Below are positions 7,037-16,000 of a stretch of 27,904 nt of DNA, piece by piece. The number at the start of each line of letters is the position of its first letter. The first letter of the stretch is position 1. The translations under genes were made by a program, and so were the position numbers. The DNA is taken from contig DAOUFX010000078.1 of NCBI GenBank assembly GCA_034429675.1, positions 1 to 27,904 on the forward strand, in the 5' to 3' direction. The notes under the pieces are model-generated. The model was not told the DNA's origin and ran no database searches. It worked only from the letters and a program-made list of their open reading frames with translations. This DNA comes from JAKQHY01 sp034429675. Its GTDB lineage: Bacteria; Chloroflexota; Anaerolineae; B4-G1; SLSP01.

Positions 7037-10000
7037 TCAAAGCGTTGATTCATTGGATTCGTTTTTGAGAGGGATGTCAATACTGAATTTGCTTCCTTTG
7101 CCTGACTCACTGGTTAACGTTAACTCCCATCCGTGCATTTGAACCAAACTGCGACTGATTGCCAGACCTAATCCGGTACCTTCGGCGCGACGTGTGCTTG
7201 ATCCGTCCACCTGACGGAAGCGCTGGAAGATTTTCGCCTGGTCTTCTTTGGAGATTCCCATTCCGGTGTCCTCTACTTCGATGAAGATATGGTTTTCAGC
7301 TTTGAAAGCGCGCAGGTAAATGTAGCCTTTCTCGGTAAACTTGACGGCATTGGAAACCAGGTTGTTGAGGACTTGCCCCAATCGTACCCGATCGGCCACG
7401 ATGATGGGCAGGTCGTCGTTGGCTTCGATAACGATCTCCACGTCGGTTTTGCGTTTTAGGAGTAGGCCCTGGTTATTAACTTTGCTGTCCTCTAGCAACG
7501 GCACGACATCCACCGGCTCAAGGCTCAGTACCATCCGGCCCGCCTCAATTTTGGTCAGGTCGAGAATGTCGTTAATAAGGCGCAGCAGCTGTTGTCCGTT
7601 TTCGAAAATCGCCTGCACGTCCTCCGACATTTCCGGGGTTAAATCTCCATCAATTCCCATCAACATCACTTCAGTGTACCCCAGGATGGAATTGAGAGGG
7701 GTGCGCAGTTCGTGGCTCATATTGGCCAGGAATTCGCCTTTCAGGCGATCTACTTCCAACACTCGATTGTATGAAGTTGCGGTCAAGAATGCTGCCGCGA
7801 TTTGTCCGGCCAGGGTGGTGAACACATCCATGTCGTTTTGGGTAAAGCGCTGGGCCTCGTCGTCCTGTACATCGAGGACGCCCAGAACTTTTTCGCTCAC
7901 GATCAAGGGCACGGCCAGCTCGGAACGTGTGTCGGGCAACAATGGGTTGGGCATGAACCCTGGTTCCTGGATAACGTCGTTGACCAGGATAGCCTTTTGG
8001 GTACGAGCGACGTGCGCTACGAGACTCTGTTCGCGATCCAGCGAAATTGCATGAGTTTGTTCGCGCATTAACTTCCCGATCTCCCCGCTTCCCACACGCA
8101 TGACCAGCGTCTGCGTTTCTTCATCCACTATGTAGACATGGACATGGTAGAGATTGAATCGTTCGGTAATAAGCGGCACCACCAATTCCAGCAGCTTTTG
8201 CGGGTCGAGGATGGCGCCCACTTGCATCGAAACCTCAGCCGCAGTGCGCAACTGTGTTGTGAATCGTTCGCGTTCTTCCTCGGTGTGTAGGCGTTCACTG
8301 ATGTCATGGGCAAAAAGGAAGTAGCGTCGCTGTTTCCCAAATTCCACAGAGTAGAAGCTTATTTCGACCGGGAAGACTTTTCCCTTCTTTGTATGATGGC
8401 TGCTGGTCAGCATCACCATGCCGCTTTCACGCACTTCCGCCAGAATCTTGGGGAGTGATTCGCGCGGGAAGTGGATGTCAATGTCAAAGATTTCCATCTT
8501 GAGTAATTCCTCGCGCGTGTATTCCAACACTTTGCAGGCGGTATCATTGACATCGGTGAACCTTCCATCCTCGCCGAACCAGAATATCTCGGCGTCGGTT
8601 TCATCAACCGAGGCGCGAGTAAGCCGCAGTGCTTCCTCTGCGCGTTTGCGCTCGGTGATGTCGCGGGTGATGGATACAAAGCCTGCCGGGTTGCCATCCG
8701 CATCGCGCAGCAGAGCCGAGTTTTGCTCGGCGTCGAAGGTCGTGCCGTCCTTGCACAACATCTTGTATTCGGCGGTCTCGCTGCGCCCATTTTCCAATGC
8801 TTGCCGGATGCCTCTGGAGGCGTTGGCCCAGTCGTTGCGTGCGAATAACTCCATCTGACTGCGACCGAGCAGTTCGTTGCGATCGCCATATTTGTGTAGG
8901 TGCAGCGTGGCCTCATTCAGGTCCTCGATCTGTCCCAGAGTGTTGCTGACGGTGATACCTTCGGTCATTGCCTCAAAGATAGCGCGAATGCGTTCCGCTG
9001 CCTCACGTTGTGCAACCTCTGCCTGACGTTGTTGTTCGAAGAGTCGTGCGCTTTGGAAGGCATTGGCGATCTGTCCTGCAAGGGTACGGAACACGTTTAG
9101 ATCTGCCTCGGTGAAAAAGTCAGTGTGCGCTGCCTGCACGTCGAAGACGCCCAACACTTCTTCTCCAATCATAAATGGAACGGCTACTTCCGATTGTGTT
9201 TCCGGCAGCAGTAGATTGGGCATAAAGTCAGGATCTTGCGTGACATCGTTAGAAACGACGGCGGCTTTACTGCGGGCTGCGCGCGCTACCAGACTGCGCT
9301 CGTTGTCCAGTGCGATTTTGTGCCCTTGTTGTTGCATGATTTTTCCTACCTGTCCATATCCTGATCGTAACTTTAACGCTTTCGCTTCAGTATCCAGGAC
9401 GTAGACGTGGGCGTGATAAAGTCCAAATCGCTCTTTCAGCAGCGGGATCACCGTGTTTAGCAGTTCGTCGGTGTCGAGAATGGCGCCTACACTTTGTGCG
9501 ATCTCAGCGGCTGTGCTCAGTTGGGTGGTGAACCGTTCGCGTTCGACCTCTGCACGTTTGCGCGCGGTAATATCGGTGGCCATTCCGGCGAGGGCCGTCA
9601 CTTGACCGGATGCGTCGTAAATGGGAGATGTCGCCAGGAGTACATCCAGTACGCGACCTTCCTTGGTCAACCATTGGGTTTCCAGGGCGTCTACCCGTTC
9701 GCCCTGCAGCAGGCGTTGCAAGGTTCCGCCAACTCGTCCGCGTACATCGGGCGGCGTCAGTGCTGTGGCTGACTTTCCGATCATCTCGGCGGCGGTGTAT
9801 CCAGAGATGCGTTCTGCTGCCGGGTTCCAACTTAGAATGATTCCCTGGGCGTTTGCGCTGAGGATGGCCTCATCTGCCGATTCGACAATGGCGGCGAGCA
9901 GGCGTACCTGCTCCTGCGCCGCGCGGATGTCGCTGATGTCGCGGGAGACGTTGGCGAGATACTGCGGGTTGCCTGCTGCATCCTTGATGGCGATAATGGT

Positions 10001-13000
10001 CATCAACGTAGGAATCTCGCGCCCATCCATTGCCTTGATGACGCTCTCGCCGCTCCAGCTCCCATGGGTCATTGCCGCAGGAATGATTTCGTTCATCGTT
10101 CGTGCTAGTTCGCGTTCTGGGCTGATCATCGCGATGTTGTAATTGTGTGGATCGGCGTCCAGCGACAATCCGATCATTTCCCGGGCGCCACGGTTGAAAT
10201 ACACACCATAGCCGTCCATCCCGGCGATGCCTACAAAGTCCGAGGTCGCTTCCAGCACAGCGCTCAATCGCGTGCGTTCCGCTTCGGCTTTTAGACGTTC
10301 GGTAATATCCTCTCCTGAGCTCAATACACCGATAACGGCGCCGGTTTCGTCACGCAGTAGCGCTGTGTACCAGGACACCGTTCGTATTTCACCGGTTTTT
10401 GTCGGCATCCTGCCTTCGTACCGTTCGGTGTGGACGATTTCGCCGGCTATGGTTTGTGCGTAACGTTCTTTCATCATTTCGATCGGCGCTTCGGCAACAT
10501 TGAAGTCGAACCAGTTTTTGCCCACTAGCTCCGGCTCAGTATAACCAAAGGTTTCACAATAGGCCCGGTTGGCAAGGGTAATATTCCCCTGGGTGTCCAG
10601 GGCGATGACCAATGACCCCACCGTTTCCAGATAGCGCTGCGCCCGGTCGCGCTCGGCGGCGATGGCGACCTGTGCCTTGTGCGCCTCGCTCACATCATGC
10701 GCGATGGTGAAAAATCCGCGCGGATTCCCGGCAGAGTCTTTGCGCAGTCCGATGGATTGCATGACTGGGGTTACAATTCCATTCTTGTTGACGATGGTGC
10801 TTTCTCCAACCCACAACCCTTCTTTGATGACCTTGTCAAGGGCCTCTGGCGGCAAATCGGGTTGGAATTTTGTAATGCTTAATCCGTTGTAGAATTCCTC
10901 CTCAGTGTATCCGGTCATTTCCAATCCGGCAGGGTTGATGTAAGTCCCGATTGTATCCATCCCTGCCGCGCCGATGAAATTCGGGCTGGTTTCAAGGATG
11001 GCGAGTTGGTCGGCGATGCGTTCCTCGGCGGCCTTGCGTTCGGTGATGTCGGTGACGATGGCGGCGACGTACTGTGGCGTCCCGGCTGCGTCGCGGATAA
11101 GGAAGTGATCCTCAAAGGTTGGAATCCGTTGCCCATCTATCGTTAGCAACGCCGATTCGCCGCTCCAACGCCCCTCTTGTTTCAGTGCCGGACGTATTTG
11201 ATCGTGAAGTTGCTCGCGCAAATCCTCCGGGACATGATCGGGAAATGCAAATTCCGTTTTTGTTTGCGAAGGATCTGCATGGATCATCCGATAAAGCGCC
11301 GGGTTTGCATAGATGGTCTCGCCATTCATGTTGAGCATTCCGAATCCGTAGGATGTGTTATTCGCGAACCCTTCGAAGCGCGCGACGCTGACCTGAAGTT
11401 CTGCGCGCAGGCGCGCTGCCTGCAAGGCCGTGGCGCCTTGTTCGGCCAGCGACTCGTAGAGGAACATTTTCCGTTCGTCGAAGAAATCAATCGCTGCCGT
11501 TCCAACAGTGAGGAATCCCAGTTGTTCATTGCCTATATTCATGGGTATTACCACCAGACTATGCTCTCCCAGTTGTCGTGCAGTTTCTTGGCTGGTGGGG
11601 TCAACTCGCTTATCGGTAAGCAAGTTACCTGATACGAAAGTTTTTCCGTCCGCGATAAGGGCAACCATAGGAAATTCACTGGCTGCAAAGCGCATCCCTG
11701 GTTTGACGGTTTCCGCAAGGTTGCTTTCAAAAGACTCCGTTCGGACGACTTCTACTGTCGAATCTGCTGTGTGTTGATCTAATATGAAGACGCTGATTTG
11801 AGTTTCTGGATAGAAGTTACCTACCCGAGTGATAGCATTCAGTACTTGTTCCTCAGTTTGTGCGCTAGAAAGTTCTTGGCTCACACGTAGCCGCGCGCTT
11901 GTCTGTGCCAGACTGCGTCGGACGCCGCCGCGTAGTCGCGCAGTGCGCAGCGCATTGGCGCCTTGTTCGGCTACCGTTTGATACATGTGGAGCTTGTGTT
12001 GGTCGAAGTAGTTTTCCGGCACTGCCGCAACTGTGATGGCTCCCAACCATTCTGTGCCGGCAGTCATGGGGATGATGGCCATACTGAGGGCGCCCTGTCG
12101 CGCCATGATCTGTTGTATTGGCGGCGCCAGGCGTTCGTCTGTGCTCAAATTTTGTGAGATGAACGATTGATTGGGGCCGATCAAGTGTAGCATCGGCATA
12201 TTCTTCGCGGTGAAGCGCATCCCTATCGGGATTTTTGCTTCCAGCCCACTTTGGAATGCTTCAGCGCGTGCCAAAACGAGCGTCAGCTCTTCGGCTTCTA
12301 CGTCTATGAGATTGAGTGTGATCCGGGCATCGGGGAATACCCCCGTTTGCTGTACCAGGATGTCGAGCACCTGGTCTTCGTCCAAATCTCCTGCCAGCGC
12401 TTGACTTACGGCGAGCCGTGTGCTGGTTTCCTGGAGAAGTTGTTCGATTTCCATCTGGGCAAGGTGCTGCTGGGTGGCGTCGGCGAAGATGACCACCCCG
12501 CCAACTTGTCTGCCTTCTGGATCCAAAATCGGGCCGGAGTTGATCAGCATCGGTACGATTGTGCCATCTGGCCAGCGCACGCCGGCATCGGTGATCGTAT
12601 GGGCGCCGCCTTGGGTCACCGTTTTGACCAGCGGTAACTGGGCGTTGTCGTAAAGTTCGCGGGTAAGGAGATTGATGACATCATAGGCTTCGGTGTACGA
12701 ACCGCCCTCGGCGTTAGCTACTTCGCGCCCCATCATTGTGCGACCCGCATCGTTAACCAATAGAACATTGAATTGTTGGTCTACCGCCCAGACACCGACC
12801 GGCAGGTTTTTCAGAATACTGTTGTACAAAGCACGCTGCCGCTCAATCTCTTGCTGAATGCGCCGTTGCTCAGTGATGTCGGCAAAGATAACGACGCCGC
12901 CTATTTGTTTGCCCTGCGGGTCTAAAAGTGGGCCGGAGTTGATCATTTGCGGGATGATTGTGCCGTCGGGCCAGCGCACGCCTGCATCGTTGGCAGTGTA

Positions 13001-16000
13001 GACGCCGCCCTGGGTTACCGTTTTGACCAGCGGTAACTGGGAGTTGTCGTAAAGTTCGTGGGTGTTGATATTGATCACATCGTAGGCTTCGGTGTATGAA
13101 CCGCCTTCGGCATCGGCCACCTCGCGTCCCATCATCGCGCGGCCTGCATCATTGACCAGTAAAACGTTGAACTGTTGGTCAACTGCCCAAACGCCGACCG
13201 GCAAATTTTTCAGAATGCTGTCGTACAGAGCACGCTGGCGCTCTGTTTCTTCAATGATTCGTGCATTTTGCAGCGCCGTGGCGATTTGTCCGGCCAGCGT
13301 TGTGAATACATCCAGGTACGATTCGGTGAAATAGTCGGGAAGGTCGTGCTGGATATCGAAGACGCCCAACACTTCTCCGCCAACTATGAGGGGCACGGCT
13401 ACCTCCGTCTTGGTATCCGGTAGCAGCGGGTTGGGCATAAAGTTGGGATTCACCGTCACGTCTGGCACATGAACCAATTGTTTGGTGCGTGCAGCTGTCG
13501 CGACCAACGATGCCTCGCGATCCAGCGGGATGCTGTGCCCGCGTTCCAGCATCACGCGTCCCGGTTCACCATACCCGGCTCGTAATGTCAGATTGGATCC
13601 TTCCAATGCGTAGACATGAATGTAATAGAGGTCAAAACGCTCTTTGAGCAGCGGAATGACTGTGTTCAAAAGCTCGCCAGGGTCAAGGATGGCGTTTACT
13701 CGTCCGGCAATATCCGAGGCTGTGCGCAGTTGGGTGGCGAATTTCTCCAGTTCGATGCGCGAACGGGCGCGTTCCGTTGCGTCCAGCAGCGCCGCGCCCA
13801 ATTCGTTGGGGCCAATTTGGAAGGCGTAGACTTCAAAGGCTCCCTGAACTTGCCCTTCATAGTAGGCGATTTGTTCAGTTTGCCAGGGGATGCCGGTGCT
13901 GGCCGTTTTGCGATAATTTTCTGGAATATCGGTTCCGAGTGTCATCGGGAACGCTTCTTCGACAGTTTTGCCGATGAGGTCGCTGTGTTTCATTCCCAAC
14001 AATGTGTCTGCTGTTGGATTGGCCCCGGTGAGGATCAACTGCCCATCGGGTTCCAGCCGGTACAGGTGCATACCCAGTGGGAGTGTATCGAGCAATCTCT
14101 GGATGCGGGCCGCGCTGGCCTCCAATGACGCCCGCGCCTGTTTGGTTTCGGTGAGGTCGCGGATGATGGTGGACATGTATTGCACTTTGCCAGTATCCGC
14201 ACGGTGTGTCATGATGATTTGTTCTACCGGCACTTCGACGCCATCGCTGCGGAGAACGGCGGTTTCACCTTTCCAGTACCCTGTTTCCATTGCTGTGGGG
14301 ATTCCCACTTTCTCGATGATTTTCAATGTGGCGTCTGGATGCAAATCGGAAATCTTGCGACCTTCCAGCTTTGCTCCTTCCGGCCATCCAATCAGGCGGT
14401 ATCCGGCGGGATTGAGGTAGGTTAATTGTCCATCTGGCGTCGAGGTCGAAACCAAGTCAACCGTGTTTTCCAGAATGGATGCCAACCTGGTTCGTTCGAC
14501 CTCGGCCAGGGTGCGTTCGGTGATGTCCGTGTCCACGCCGCGATAGCCAAGCAAGTTGCTGTTTTCGTCTACTATGGCTACACCGTTAGTTAGCAGACAG
14601 ATTCGCGTCCCATCCTTGCGCAGGTTCCAGTTCTGCAAATCTACAATATTCCCTTTGCGCGCTACGATCCCGCTAAACAAGGGGGCGATACGCTCAACTT
14701 CTTCTGGTAGCATAAAGTCAAAGGGTGTCTTGCCGAGCACTTCTTCAAGGCTGTATCCCAGGATTTCGGTGACTTTTTCGGAGCAGTAGGTGTATTGACC
14801 CTGACTATTGACTTCCCAAACCCATCCGGCGATGTTGGTGGCAACGTCGCGGAAACGTTGCTCTGAGATGCGCACTTCGGCCTCGGAGCGCATGCGTTCG
14901 GTCACATCCAGGAATCCGGCGGCCATTGTGTTGGGGCCGGTCTGGAAGGCGTAGACTTCAAAAGCGCCCTGAATTTTTCCTTCGTCATAGGTAATTTGCT
15001 CGGTCTGCCACGGGACGCCGTCTGCGGCCGCCGCGCGGTAGCGTTTGGGCACTTCGGTCTCCACTAATGGCGGGAATGCCTCTTCAATAGTCTTGCCGAT
15101 GAAGAGGCTGTTGTCTACTCCTAGCAACTTGTCTGCGGTGGGGTTTGCGCCGGTAAACACCAGGTGACCGTCATTTTCCAGCCGGTACATATGCATCCCC
15201 AACGGTAAAGCATTGACCACGTTTTGGAAGCGGATTGCGCTTTCATGGGCCGCCATTTCGGATTTTTTGCGATCAATGCCCAGGGCGATGCTGCTTGCAA
15301 CAAGGGACAACGCTTGTTGAGCCTCTGCTTTCAGAGGGTGTTGTGTAGACACTTCGGCGACGCCCACAACTCGTTCGCCAACCAGCAACGGGTGCCGGGC
15401 GAATGAAGCCGGTTTCTTTTCGGTTTTTTGTTGTTTTCTCCCACGAGGAGAATCGGCCACTTCGTCAGTCAGTTGTGACTGGCGTTGCAGCGCGACATTC
15501 CCGATTGGAGTTTCAGAGCTCAAGGGCAGGCGGCGCAGAGCGTTATCGGAGCGGGCATCGGTTCCGGCGCTTGCCTGGAGTTCCAGGATGTTTTCTGCAT
15601 CTTCCAGCGTCCAAATGCGAGCAGAAGCTGCATCCAGGGATTTTGTCATAATGTCGGCGCAGCTTTTCAGCATTTCGGACAGGGCTTGAGGTCGCGCCAG
15701 CGCCGCGCCGATTTCTGCATTGAATTGGGTCAGCCGCACCCGCTCGGCCAGCGCGTTTTCGGCGGCGCGTTGTTCGGTTGCGTTCACAAAAATCACAACG
15801 GCGCCGGTTTGGACGCCGTCGGCGTCGTTCAACGGCGCGGCATTGATGAGCATTGGAACGATGGTGCCATCCGGGTGGCGCACTCCCGCATCGCGTGTGG
15901 AATGGATACCGCCCTGTGTCATGGCTTTGACGAGGGGTAGCTGTGTGTTGTCGAAAAGTTCCCCTGTTTCTACGTTGATCACGTCGTAGGATTCAACGTA